Shown here piece by piece: positions 22,740-34,478 of a DNA stretch of 64,000 nt. The DNA is taken from assembly GCA_900073065.1 (NCBI GenBank), contig FJOG01000041.1:14983-78982 (forward strand), in the 5' to 3' direction. Within the stretch, counting starts at the first letter, position 1. Each line of letters begins with the position of its first letter. Source of the DNA: Phialocephala subalpina (Eukaryota; Ascomycota; Leotiomycetes; Helotiales; Mollisiaceae). The translations under genes were made by a program, and so were the position numbers. The notes beneath the pieces were generated by a model. That model was not told the DNA's origin. It worked only from the letters and a program-made list of their open reading frames with translations, and did no database searches.

Positions 22740-23484
22740 ATGCAATCCATCATCCTCTTCGTCCTTCTAGGTCTTACCCGCCTCGTTTCTGCCCTGTGCC
22801 CAGGATACAACTACGCATTCTTCAATCGCCGACACCCCCTACTACGCATGCTACAAGTGGGCTATAACCGATAACAGCTGCATTGCCCCAATCGTGGGGT
22901 GCCCAAACGACAACGTCTGTTCCGAGTGCGGCATATACGGCGACGCCCTCAGTGGCTTCGGCTGTTCGCCAGCACCTAACGTCCACGTTAATAATATTCA
23001 AGTTCATGGACTTTGGTGCGCCTCATCTTTTTCCTGTTCCATGCTTTGCTGATAGAGTCGTAGGAACTACTGTCGTTGGGATATCAATCATGGGGCATGC
23101 AACTCCATTTTCTATACCCCTACCAATGAGAATCGCAAGTACAACTACGGCGATGGACCTGCCCAAGTAGAGTCATGCGTAAGTATTCACTGTCAACCCC
23201 TCCTTGACTCTTCTATCAAGCACAGCTTTATACGTATACAGCAAACACTTTCTAACAAGTTCCAGTGCCGCAATGACGGAAAGAGAAATCTCGACCTAGG
23301 TTTGATCAACAAACGCGAGTATGAGATCATCGAAGCTACAAATGCTATGCTCGATATCCATAAACGCGAGTACGCAGACGCACTTACCTGGATGAGTTCG
23401 AGTAACATTACTGCTTTGAGAGATACTCAAATCCGAGAATTGAAGCACGCTGAAGAACATCGTTTGCGGGCACGATCCGCGTGA
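22740..23484 (+). CDS. Putative secreted cysteine-rich protein with Lys-Arg-Glu-Tyr sites (frame break near N-terminus)
   Basis: ATG 22740 begins a strong signal peptide (MQSIILFVLLGLTRLVSA, cleaved before LCPGYNYA). The continuing protein is one frame away, starting at SSIADTPYYACYKW near 22820, so a one-base indel at about 22815-22825 is implied. After that the model is clean: exon to 23015, 23064-23178 and 23266-23484, with two GT-AG introns that keep phase. The middle part holds many cysteines (DNSCIAPIVGCPNDNVCSEC). The C-terminal part has two LINKREYEII / DIHKREYADA elements 16 residues apart, which resemble Kex2 (Lys-Arg) processing sites. The family is not recognised. A secreted effector-like or processed peptide precursor is possible. 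An alternative 43-nt intron (22761-22803) would fix the frame but would destroy the signal peptide. Confidence 0.55.
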
Positions 23485-24150
23485 AATGAGGAAGGTGTGT
23501 AAATTACGAAAGGGAAGTGCGAGACGTTTAGAAATTGCCGTAGCGTGTGTTATAGCTCATCGAGAGCTTATAGTAACCAGCTTTGGTTGTAGCGTGCGTG
23601 GAATAATCAATCAAATTTATCTTCATCGTCTAAGAACGTTGTGAGAATATCACGTAGCTTGGAGAGGTAATTCCTACCTTAAGGTAGGACAAGCTGCCTA
23701 CGAATTCGAAAGGCAGGATAGTGCAGCTGCATGTGGAGGCATCTAAGATTCTAAGACTATTTCTAAGTTTGTAAAACAGACGCATTTCTTGTTGGTTATG
23801 TAGTTGAGTGGCCAGTCCAACAGTGTCCCTGAAGAAGTGGTGAGCGGAGTTGATTTGATTGAACATTCTTCCATGGGATGGCAGACAACATAGCCACAAC
23901 GCCCTGCTTCTGAAAGGCTGTATTGGCGCAGTGAAGAATTGCTTCATTGGTTGACACAGCGCCGAGGCGCACCCCTAGGCATGCACGGCAGCCTCACCTT
24001 TCAGCAACATCTCACCATTCTTGCTTCCCTCCAAAATTTTCCTCATTCACCAGCTTCCAACTTCAAGAGGTTCGCAATTCGTCACTTCATCTAATCTAAC
24101 CATCAGCAATATCGCATCGCTTGTCATTCGCACGAACAGCCTGGCCCAAA
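23485..24150. other. intergenic, about 0.65 kb
   Basis: Spacer between the secreted-protein gene and the STAND/ankyrin gene. No gene or repeat was recognised. Confidence 0.45.
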
Positions 24151-26198
24151 ATGGCTGAAGTCGGTCTCATCGCAAGTGGTATGGGCATAGCCTCGCTCGG
24201 AATCCAAATAGGAAGTGGCATTATCAAGCTCAAACAGCTTTGGGATGACGTGAAAGATGCGCCTGAAGAGATTCAATATCTACTCGAGGAGATCGACATG
24301 TGTAGCCAAGTGCTGTCAGCCGTTGACGATGATGACCTCCCTCCGTCTGCTACAAAGAGTTTAGAATTGTGTTTAAGAGTAGCTAGGCTGCTAAAGGCGA
24401 CAGTAGAAGAACTCGAAGCTAGCTTGGCGAAGAGAAAGAGGCTAGGAGGCTTCAAATGTGTGTTGAAGAGGGGGGCAATTGACAAACTGAGGGAAAGGCT
24501 GAAGTCGGCGGTCATGATGTTAACTCTGTCTTGTCAGACATACCTTACGCAAGTCCATCACTAGTACCAATAGATGACCACGCTAACTCACGACAGATCA
24601 ATTCAAACTCGGCGTTATGAGCAGATCCTTGTACATGGGGGAGAGCTTCGGCAGCAAATAGAAGACTTAAAGGTTACACGGTCACAACCAGCGAACACAA
24701 AATCTTCCTCTTCTCTGCAACAAATCTCCTCAACGTCGAGTTCCGGAATTGTAGCACCTACTAAAGAGAGGGCAGATAGTGTTCAATCTCTATCGCCAAC
24801 TCAATTGAGATACAAAGAGTTGGGTGGACGCTCTCGAAAGCCAACCAATGCATCAATCCGTCAGAAAGCACGCTTGGCGCGGCTCCAAACGCCAAAGTGG
24901 CTTTGGTATCATGCGAGAGCTCTGGAACTATGTTGTTTGAAGGTTCCTTCTGGTTGGGACTTCTCAATACGTCTATATAACGTAATTCCTTGGGATTCGG
25001 AGATCTTCGATTATGCTTGTGTTGGGAATGTTGAAGGCATCCAAAAATTATTCCAGGAAGGCAAAGCTAGTCTCTTCGACAGGTGTAATTATGATGGTTT
25101 CACGCTATTGGATGTAAGTTGGCCTCAAAATGCGAATTTGATGCAGCAGCTGACAGTTTGTAGTTTGCAGCGTCCACACTACAGACTGACACATGTCGCT
25201 TCCTTATCAATCAGGGCGCGGATCCTAGTGCCTCTCATATGCGGTAGGTTGCTATCTTTGGCATACCGTATGGAAGCTGACCTCTGAATAGCTCCTCTCT
25301 CGAAGTAGCATTATGTGGTGCATCACCATTGTACCAAGTGAGGCCTGGCACACTAACCGACCTATGCCACCTTTTGAGCGAAAACATCGAAATCGAGGAC
25401 CCCTTTGAGACAGAAGTATATTTTATCGCGAACCTAGAGTGTCTCTTGTGGCTTTTGGAAACGTCTCAATGTCCGTATCTGTCTCGGACTGCAGAAGATG
25501 TTGCCCTGTTTGTTATCAGAATTGTTCCTCAACTTAACCCCAATGAGCAAGGGGCAGCAGCCACTTTTCTCCTCAATGGGAGAGATCTAGACGCAGTGAA
25601 AGATGTATCGAATCAGGACGGAGAGACATTGATTTCCAGGATGGCTTGGCATCTTGGGCAATATTACAGCCAGAAGTGGCCATATTTGTGGAGGGGTACG
25701 AAATGGGTTAAGGTTGCTGATCTGCCACCAAGACCAGTACATCTCCTAGCTTTGATTGCGGATCTAATAAAGAGTGGTTCTGATGTCACTTCACCGAACG
25801 AAGTCAGTTGGGTCGATACAACAGAGTACTACACGAATCTACTCCGCATCGCCGCTGCGGTCTTCGTAGACATTAATTGGGACCCCATTCCACCATTGAT
25901 GTCTTGGCTCAAAGTTTTGAGAGAGTGTGGAATCGATTTGGTTGCGTACGGACTCCAAGAAAAACAAATCCACCGGACTTTCAATGTCAGAAAGAGTTGG
26001 TGGCCCGGTGGGGTACTTGCAAGAAATTTCGACTGGCGTATCGTTGTAGAACATCGTCTCATCGGATTTGACTACGGGCCCGAACCTGATGACTGGAGAT
26101 TCTGGTTCACGACTGAGCTGGAACCCTACTTTTTAGACTTTTGGGACATGCTAGATCATCCCGAAAGAGCTATGCCAGGTGCTTGGGATGATCTTTGA
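24151..26198 (+). CDS. Fungal STAND-type N-terminal domain / ankyrin-like protein
   Basis: Four exons (24151-24527, 24597-25113, 25164-25243, 25292-26198) give 626 aa. The N-terminal helical domain MAEVGLIASGMGIASLGIQ... is typical of fungal STAND/NACHT-ankyrin proteins. A basic, Ser-rich linker follows. Next comes the module with KWLWYHARALELCCLKVPSG and DYACVGNVEGIQKLFQEGKA, and then an ankyrin-like repeat (FAASTLQTDTCRFLINQGAD) completed by splicing. The remaining 300 residues are rich in Trp and unrecognised. No P-loop or NACHT motif is seen, so it lacks the usual nucleotide switch. Intron 1 is inferred: without it two TAG codons (24562-24564 and 24571-24573) interrupt the frame. Its branch site CTAAC and CAG acceptor are good but the GTCTTG donor is weak. 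If that intron is wrong, the gene is a pseudogene. It may function in non-self recognition. Confidence 0.72.
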
Positions 26199-26302
26199 TC
26201 CGATGACTGGTACATTTAACGAGAAGAGAAACTTCAGGTTTCCCAAAATATTTTCACAATGTCGATTACCTCAAGTTCCCTCCATTAACGAACTCAATGA
26301 CC

Positions 26303-26725
26303 CTACCACATCCCCGCCCCCAACACCCCAGCAATTACGCCCATCCCCGCATGACCCATCGCCTTCCCCTCCTCCGCTCCAAAACTTCCACAAATCCAAG
26401 CATCAGTAAAAGCAACAATCGTCCCACACATCAACGTCAATCCAACAACCTTCCTCTGGCCTAAAGCGCCCAGTCATTTCATCAGCAGCCCAAGGTTCAT
26501 TGGACAGTCCAAAACACAAGTGACAATCAGAGAGGAAAATGAGAATTAACCGGCAGCAAGCAACATGAGCAGTGTAAGTCCAGACCCAAAATTTCTCGCC
26601 GCAACGAACGAGATGAATGGAAGAGTTAATGAGGAGGGAGATGTGATTGGGATCCCGAGGGTAGAGGAAAATGATAGGGGTGAGGCGAGACCATAGAGAC
26701 CGCCGGAGAGAGCGAGGACGCCCAT
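26303..26725 (-). CDS. DUF4267-type small membrane protein
   Basis: Two exons (26725-26551, 26460-26303) give 110 aa with a 90-nt intron. The sequence MGVLALSGGLYGLASPLSFS, then LGIPITSP, FISFVAARNFGSGLTLL, TLMCGTIVAFTDAWICG and GHAGMGVIAGVLG matches fungal DUF4267 proteins, four-helix membrane proteins of unknown function. The start at 26725 is the first in-frame Met. The open frame extends a few residues further upstream to an acceptor-like CAAATAG at about 26750, so a short 5' exon may be missing. The larger open frame in another register over the same DNA is a shadow. Confidence 0.82.
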
Positions 26726-27227
26726 GAGGGAGGAGGCCGTTGTTAGGGGCTATTTGGAGATGTGTGTTAGGCGGAGCCATATTGGGGTGTGAATTGCGAC
26801 TCGGTTCGAGATGTGACAGTGAGCCAGAAGGCTTGAGATACAGTAGTTGTGAAGTATTGAGAGAAGCTGAGAATGAAACGAGAGCGGGGTTTGCAGGATG
26901 GTTTCTGAAAGGCGATAGACTTCTTAGTCTACTCTAGTGTAGACTAGGGGACGAATCAGAAGTTATCGAAATGAGCGTGAAGATGATTGACATCCCGTCT
27001 TACTTTTGACAAGTTGCTAGAACAAGCAGTGCAGATCCGTTGACGTAAGTGGCTTAGCGTCCCAAACCTTCTTAGGATCAAGGGTGGACAGCTACTAGGC
27101 TCTCCACACACTCCATAGTTCGCAAAGAGCATAAAATCTATCATTGGCCTCAAAAACACTCTGCTTCTTCAGCTCGAGAAGCTTTTCGGTAAATGGTCAC
27201 GTGCCAAGCAGCTACACCGTTTCCTCT
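26726..27227. other. intergenic, about 0.5 kb
   Basis: Region upstream of the DUF4267 gene and downstream of the carboxylesterase. No feature was recognised. Confidence 0.4.
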
Positions 27228-29070
27228 TTAGAAAGTACAATTCCCATCAATCCTTTCCGCAGTAACAAGCTGCTGCACCGTCTCTCCACTCGCAAAAAGT
27301 AACATCGAGCTCGAGGTCTGTTCGTACTGCGGCCAGGCGAAGTAGCCTGTCTCTTTCGTCCATCTCGCTGGTCCGCCACTGGGGTTTGAAGCGAATGAGA
27401 GCCAGAGGGCTGAGAATAATGTCAGTCTTTGATCAAAAGACGAAGGGAGGGAATACAATGGACTGACCTTCCATGGTATGCGAAACATTGTATTCGAATG
27501 CTGTTGAGGGACCTTTGAAGACTTGGTCATGGGTGCCAAAGAGAAGGGGTAATTCGGCTTTGATATTGAGTCAGTCCCTGGGTGGTAAGGATAGGTAGGA
27601 CAGATCAACATGACTCACAGCTATGATAAGCACCCATCCAGTCTACAGGCGAAATATTAGAGAAATTTCCTGCATACTGATACCGATATGTCGGAAGTCC
27701 AACCAAATTCCTTGTCCTTCAAAATCGTCAGCCGGTCACAACCTTCATCGCACCGTCTCACATACCTAACTTCCTTCGCCAACGGACAGGCAATAATACT
27801 CTCCGTCGTCGCAAACAGTGCCGCCGCCCCAGGTCCATTCGTCGTATAAGAAACAAAGCCAGCGCCTTCATTAGCATTACTCCCCAAAATCGCTGGCTAC
27901 CAATTTATCAGCACGCTTCCCCTTCCAATCCAACTTCCATAATCAACTCACAATCTTAGCAACCAACCCCCTCACCGCCCTATCAGTCGTATTCCCAAAT
28001 GCCGTCTTATTATCCGGAAACGGCGTAAACGAAATACTCGGCTTCGTCCCCGCAATCCCATAATTCGACAATGCATTCTCAATCGTAACAGCATCAACAC
28101 CTCTCATACACTCCAACTCTTTCTCTCCATCTGAATAATTTCCACAACCAACGAGACCAGCTAGGAAAGTGAAGTTCGATTGCGCGACGTCTGTACTGCC
28201 TAGGAGATTTGCGGAGCCAGAATCGCAGATCAAAGAGGTGACGATAGGGTCGTTGGGGTATGCGTAGCCGTATAGACCGACGGAGGCACCGCCTGCGGAT
28301 TGGCCCCAGAGGGTTATGCGGCGGGGGTCGCCGCCGAAGGAGGCGATGTTGTCTCTTACCCATTCGACTCTATCCATCATTAGCCACTTTCCCACCATCT
28401 CACCAAGACAGAAAAGACACTCACGCTTTCCTCTGGTCCATCAACCCAGGATTCAAATCCGTCAACCCCTTCGCATTCGGAAACCCAAAAACATTAACTC
28501 GATAACTATCCTCCATATCAGTACTCCTTCTCTCCTCTCCCTCGCCCGGAATGGTTCAACTCACTTCATAACAACAACAATATGGCTTTGAGTCCTCTGA
28601 ATCCACCTGTCCGGAAACTTGGCGATAGAATTCGCGCCTCCAGATGTGAAACCGCCGCCGGGGATGTAGACGAATACTGGGAGTGGCACTTCCTGCGGAC
28701 TTTCTGTTTTGAGAGCAGGCGCCCAGATATTGAGGTAGAGGCAATCTTCTGACTGGCCTCCATTGATGAGGAATTGGGGGACTTGTACGGTGTAGATTGT
28801 TGAGGTGTTGCTAAATTGCTGCATGCAAGACGGAGCGAAGGTCGTTGCATTGAGGGTCTCTTGACTGGGAGATTTGGTTTGAGGAGGAGCAAATCTTAGA
28901 TTGCCGATTGGAGGTTCAGCGTATGGGATGCCGAGAAATTGACGAACGAGAGGGGACGAAGCGTTTATGAATCCTTGGATTTCACCAACGGTGGTTTGAA
29001 TGGTGAGGCCATCGTTGCCCAACGCAAGAGAGAGGAGGGAGAGCAGGGGGAGAAGTGATAGGAGCCGCAT
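27228..29070 (-). CDS. Type-B carboxylesterase/lipase, secreted
   Basis: Seven exons (29070-28565, 28505-28425, 28369-27952, 27896-27766, 27716-27619, 27557-27468, 27409-27228) sum exactly to 501 aa. All six introns are 49-61 nt with GT-AG ends. The signal peptide MRLLSLLPLLSLLSLALG indicates secretion. The family signature SEDCLYLNIW and the oxyanion loop IPGGGFTSGG are present. The nucleophile Ser is in TLWGQSAGGASVG (GQSAG instead of the commoner GESAG). The acid is Glu in GSNANEGAGF and the base is His in LFGTHDQVF. Many N-glycosylation sequons occur. Likely substrates are extracellular esters or lipids. Confidence 0.93.
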
Positions 29071-29658
29071 CTTGAAAATTATGCTTCGAAATAAGTAGAC
29101 GCAAAGTGCAAATCAAGAGAAGAGCTAGCTCACTGAACTGATTGGCGTAAAACGTCTATACTTATAGTTCATCTGAATTCCCCTACAAATCGTCATAAAG
29201 GTCCATCTAGGGTCCATCGTCGGAAGAACTCTTTCGCCAGCTGCGGGTATTACAACATCCACATATGTCAAAATCGACAGGGCAAGAGTAAATTTCGGCC
29301 GAGAAAGGATAGCCTCAACAGAGTCCGAAGCGTGCCGTGGGGTGAGGGGTAACCCCGCATTTTCGGACATTGAAGACCGATGTGGAAATTCTCCTTGATT
29401 TTCTTGCAGTCCACTTTGCAAGAACGGCTCGGGGCAAATCGAAGCCCGGAGTCATGAACACATTGGAGGAATGGGTCACCTTGAGAGGTATATGTGATGT
29501 ATTTAGCGGCAATGACATTTGCCGGCATCGCAGGTCTTTTGAAGAACAGAATTGAACACGGAAGAAAGGTGACGAGAAGAGAGAAAATTCATGATACTAC
29601 CCTGAAAACGAACGCCTCGTGACTCCACGTAGCTGCTCGTTGACTTTCCCGTGCACCC
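29071..29658. other. intergenic, about 0.6 kb
   Basis: Spacer upstream of the carboxylesterase. Overlapping small frames on both strands have no family resemblance. Confidence 0.4.
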
Positions 29659-31269
29659 CTAATTCTGCCAGCGCTTGAATTCACAACCGTTCCTAATGAC
29701 CGCCTTCCAAGCCTTCTTCATAGCACCCTTAGGATCATAGCCGTAAGCCCACAACTGAGTGACAGGATCACTCCTCTGATTGGCACTAACCATGAAATGC
29801 TTCCCCTTAATTTCAGGTCTCATACTCGCATCTCTCGCCGCTTGCTCCTCGCCATCAGGTAAATGTCAAATGATAGAATTCACTCTGCTTGCTTCTTGCA
29901 TATGACTTGCCCGCTTGAGACGTTCTCTTCCCAATGTTCTCAACGCAAAAGGAAGTGCATCGCGATCTTCGATAAAATTGAGAACTGTTGCTAAGGCAGC
30001 CCCATCTTTGACAGCCATTGCGGCTGCTTGAGACATGTAAGGTAGCATTGAATGTGCAGTATCACCTAGTATGAGAATTCTGCATGATGGTGCAAGCCAA
30101 GTTGGCAATGGCGGCCCTGCTAAGAGGGGCCGTTTCATGGTTTTCTCCACCATGTTGATGATTTTGACCAGCCTTGTGGTATACAGTCAGAGGAAACGGA
30201 TGAGATTGTCGACGAAAGAGACACTTACTTCAGATCCCAATCTGCAAAGTCTCGTCTCATGTCTTGGATGTCCGACTAGGCTTTTGATGTGCAAAGACAA
30301 GATATGTCGGCTCGACTCAGCACCAAACTGAATGAGCTCCCTGCCGCCATGGTGTAGGTCATGACATGCCCATCGGGTCCGATCCAGAGGTTTAAGGAGA
30401 GTTGATCTAGAATCCTGTTAATTCCGGATCTGCACGAATCTTCTCAACAAGCACAACCGCCCTATACGAATAGAACCCGGCGGGCGTTGGAGCTTGGCCC
30501 GTTCCCCCAAGTATGAATCGTCTGGCTGTAGAATTAACTTCATCTGCAGCAACCACAAGATCAGCTCTCAATATTGTGTTATTTTCCATCATAGCAGCAG
30601 GAGCCTCGAGGTCATATTTCACAACCTTGGAGTTGACCCGAACATCTACACCCAGCTCCTTAGCTCTCTCGTACAACGCCTCGTGGAAGTGTGCTCGATG
30701 TACGACATAGGACGGCGCGCCGAAGCTCTCTCGGAATCAGGTATGAGTTGTGTATGTCCAATTGGTCTGCCATCTTTCCATCTACGCAATGTTATGTCGT
30801 GTGGTTCGGCGGCCTTGTCTACGAGAAAAGGTAAAACTCCCCATCGTTCCAAGAGTCGGGCTACATTCGAGGGTATTTGGACGTCTGCTCCAACCTATCC
30901 AAATCAGCATCCTGATTGACTGGAGCAATGATGGAAAAAACGTACCTTGCTCAATTGCTGAGCCTGTTCAAGGACAATGACTCGATGTCCGCATTGCGCC
31001 AGGGCAATTGAGGTCGCCAGACCATCTAGACCAGCACTGACAATGACGATTCTTAACTGCACATTGGCCTCTGGTATTGGAGGTTCTTTCGCAGATTCAT
31101 TGAGCCTTTCTTTTTCGAGTTTGTGGAGGAATTGGAGGGAATTTGTTGGGTAGAATGTTGTTGTTGGAAGTTTGTCAATCACGGTCGCGTCCCATGTTGC
31201 ATTTTGTGGGGTTGAGTTCACGTTGCTCTTTCCCAATCCAACCTCAACTTCTTGTTCACTCATCAACAC
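29659..31269 (-). pseudogene. FAD-dependent aromatic hydroxylase (salicylate-hydroxylase-like), decayed
   Basis: The whole length of a class-A flavoprotein monooxygenase can be followed. It starts in the 31269-31263 region. The dinucleotide motif reads VSAGLDGLATSIALAQCG, then PSNVARLLERWGVLPFL, VVAADEVNSTARRF, WIGPDGHVMTY, MRRDFADWDLK, LGDTAHSMLPYMSQAAAM, and the tail ends at 29659. Lesions: a one-base deletion near 30735 (between LIPD and the RESFGAP frame), a frame change near 30415, an in-frame TAG before SDIQDMRRDF at about 30270, and a TGA at 29866-29868 replacing the Trp of the expected I-W-H. Key glycines are also lost: the expected GAGLGG reads SAGLDG and the expected ADGVNS reads ADEVNS. 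The first intron (near 30955-30902) still looks good. Nearly all these substitutions are C:G to T:A. Confidence 0.82.
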
Positions 31270-32144
31270 TAACCTTCTCTATATATTCCCTCTGCATCTT
31301 GCAGCGCGGAGCGATTGTGGTACTGCTTATCAGTGTCTGTCATTTTCCGTCCAAACAATACACCCTTTAAGCTGCGATACAATGCTTCTCGGATTTCGGC
31401 CTCGCTGTCGTCCGAGCAGCCGCGCGACTTTCCATCTTTACGTACGCTGAGGGACATTACAAAGCTTGCGGAGAGATATCTAGGAGAGATACAGACAATT
31501 ATGATGATGTTGAGCAGCCTGAGCGTGTGGAGGATATCGAGGTTGTTCAGTGTCGCCCCTATCCGCTACCACGAGAAACAGAGCCGTGGGATCCGAGCAG
31601 GAGACTTTTCAAAGTTCCTGACTAGGCTGAAGAGATCGCACTTTCCTTCCTGTATTAAGATTCATAGGCACAAAGGACCTAGGCGGTTGTAATTCAGCAA
31701 ACCCGGAAGAGTCGAGTGAACTCTCTTGCCACTTCTTCGGGTCAGCCATCAACATCTTTTGCAGGTGAGGCTTTCTAAGCTAATATGCCGCCTTACATGC
31801 AAGCTCGATGTCACGCCTGTCATGCCTGTCATTTCCGTCAATCAGCACGCAAGCTTCCTTTTCTCTATCTTAGTGCCGCGGGAAAGAGATTGAGTCTGGG
31901 TTTAGATTCTAACCACGGCAATAGCATGAACGCAGGAGGCCAGCTCGGTGACGGTGTCCCGAAGATGTCAGTACGTTGCCTCGTTCCCGAAGGTCCGGTC
32001 TAAGGACTTCACATGCACAACGCGTCTACGTAATATCACGCACGTAACTTAGATCTTCGAAAAGGGCAGACTGAAAACGGGTTCGTTCTTGACATTCGAG
32101 CTTGTATTAATTCCTATCTTTCACCGCATCCTCATCTTTACAAC
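31270..32144. other. intergenic, about 0.9 kb
   Basis: Upstream of the dead hydroxylase and downstream of the MFS gene. Open frames of 60-125 codons around 31270-31690 show no domain, so they are not annotated as genes. Confidence 0.4.
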
Positions 32145-33779
32145 TCAAGGCACACCACCCATCCATCTCCAGCTCGGGTCCTTCTGCCCACCAATGAGTT
32201 GACTAGTCGGCACATCTCCAGCCTTCGTGTTCACACCCTGAGCCTTGTTTCTCCTCGCGTTGTCGAATTTCATCCAGAATCCAAGACCCAATGTGATGGC
32301 TACACCAGCAAATCCGAAGCACGCACAGATGATACTGGCCATCAAATATCTTGGCGCACTCTTCTCAGTGAAGATATTGGCGGCAACCAACCCCATTGCA
32401 TTTGCAGAAGCGACCAGCACAGGCGTGAGGATAGCACGTTGATTCTCATCTGGAGTATTGTTGTTGTACCACGTTGATAACAATGGCGAGGTGATGAATC
32501 CTCCTGCACAAAGGAGGAAACAGGCAAAGTAGCCAACATGCAAATGATTTGGCACATCCACGCACGCGAGGACAACGAAACCTATGGCAGTCGTACCAAG
32601 AGTCGCAGCCAAGTGGATGGAACGGTCACCCCAGTAGTCTGAAGAAAACGCCACACAAACGACGCAGAACGCACCCACAACGTTCGGGGCAACAGTATAC
32701 AGATTTGTCTTGACGGTTGAGTAGCCCAGCTGAGCGATGATCTGTGGCAAGAAATTTGACACCGAGAAGAGTGGCACCCCCACACAGAAGCCGATGGCCA
32801 TGTAGATAGGCCAGAGTCTGTCTTTCGCGAAGACACTGATTGCGTCGCGGAAGGAGAACTCGGAGTCGACAACTGTGGATGAGTTTGCAGCGATGCGGTG
32901 GTAGGCGAGTGCCTTTTCTTCTTCGCTGAGGAAGTATGCTGTCGCTGCAGACTTTGGCAGAACGAGGATTGCAACAATGCCGCCGAGGACAGTCAAGCCA
33001 CCTGGGAGCTTCGTAAGTATGAGTCTATGACCTTGTGGAGCCACGTGACTTACCTTCAATCAAGAAGAGATACTGCCATCCAAAGAGCGAGCCAGACTTG
33101 ATCTGAAAGACCCCAAAGGCAATGAGACCAGTGAAAGCACCAGCCACCTCACTCGCAGCATAGAAGATACTCAGTCTTCCAGCAAGTTCGTTCCGCTTAT
33201 AGAAAGTCGTGAGGTAGAAGATCACACCGGGATAAAATCCACTCTCAGCCATTCCCAAGAACCACCTCGTCGTCACAATCCCTCCAAAATTCTTCGCAGA
33301 AGCAGAGATCATAGCCATGCTGCCAAAGATCATCATAGCGATTGGCAGAATGAACTTTGCCCCGAATTTCTTCGTCATCATGTTCATCGGAACTGCAGAG
33401 AGGACTAATGGGACGTAGAAGATTGAGAGGAGGATATTGTATTGGTTGCCCTTGAAATGGAGGTCTTTGGTCATCCCATCAGTTTTGGCGTTTCCTAAGT
33501 TCGATTTGTCGATTGAGCTGTGATTTATTAACACTGGTTGAGAGGGGAACTTCGGAAAGTAGGGGAGACTCACTTGAACAGATACATGATAGCCAGCATC
33601 GGGAGGATATGGAGGTCGAATTTCCACAACAAACGCTTCTCCAAGGCTCGGTCAACGACATAATTCTCGCCCAGCTCCTGAGCAGTCCCAGGCCCTCTCT
33701 CGACATCAAAATCCGAACCAGCCGCCTCCTTGGTATCGATCGGGTACTGGGTACCATTCATCTTTTCGACTGAGGCCAT
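32145..33779 (-). CDS. MFS transporter, Dal5-like anion:cation symporter family
   Basis: Three exons (33779-33574, 33517-33054, 33001-32145) give 508 aa, with introns of 56 and 52 nt. The start is the ATG at 33779 (MASVEKMNGT); upstream in-frame sequence lacks a canonical Met. The pattern is that of fungal allantoate/nicotinate-type permeases: LLWKFDLHILPMLAIMYLFN in the first helix, SIDKSNLGNAK, then RWFLGMAESGFYPGVIFYL and GWQYLFLIEGGLTVLGG in the middle. About twelve hydrophobic segments can be counted. The cargo is probably a small organic anion or vitamin-like compound taken up across the plasma membrane, but it cannot be specified. It lies beside a dead aromatic hydroxylase, so the pair may once have served uptake and breakdown of an aromatic acid. 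That is inference only. Confidence 0.92.
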
Positions 33780-34478
33780 GGTGAACACTTCGAAATCGTT
33801 TCCGCGAGCTGCAATGGATTGTCGATCTGCTGCACCCGTTCATGCTGGGCCAGCTCCCAATATATCACTCCTACCCCACACTCAATAACCCTTAGCCGTT
33901 CATTCGGATAACCCGAAGTGTATGATAAGAACCAGTCCTATCACCGTTATCAATCTCTGATCCAATTCTTCCCCATTTTTCAAAGTTTTTCTGGGCCGTG
34001 GTGCCCCGTTCTTTCCCGCCAGGATGGCTCGGCTAGATTCCGTCGCGCGAAAGTGGGATGAAAGCCAGTAAACCAAAAAGATGGGCGCAGATAAGAGTTC
34101 TGCCCAAAGCTTGATGCATCTTGGTGGCGTCTAGAGAAGGTTGCAGGAAGGAAGTCTTCATGCGAAGTCCGTTCTGAAGCCGTGATGCCAAGACGGGTGT
34201 CGCACGGAGAAGGCGCATTTTGAGAGCGGAGATTTTGAAGGTGGGTAGTGGTTGGTTCTAGTGAATTGAAGGCACCCCACTCTCGAGATCGTGGGGTTGA
34301 GGATAATGCAACGACGATGCTGTCTAACTTGTACAACGGTTTTGTGTAACACGTATCTGTGTTGTGCAATATATCTCGTTTGATCTTTTCTTTACATCGC
34401 TTTCAATTTGATTTTCAAATTGTCTTCTCTACGTTTGAATCGCATTTTCAAAGCTAGACTACTTTCAGTGTCATTATC
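33780..34478. other. divergent promoter region, about 0.7 kb
   Basis: Lies between the MFS transporter (minus) and the alpha/beta hydrolase (plus). No operator-like repeat was recognised. Short open frames are not supported. Confidence 0.45.

Noticed and set aside
22761..22803. 43-nt intron to repair the secreted-protein frame
   Set aside because: It fits GT-AG and phase but would remove most of the signal peptide and is shorter than any other intron here.
31269..31692. Open frames on both strands upstream of the dead hydroxylase
   Set aside because: They overlap each other and show no family motif.
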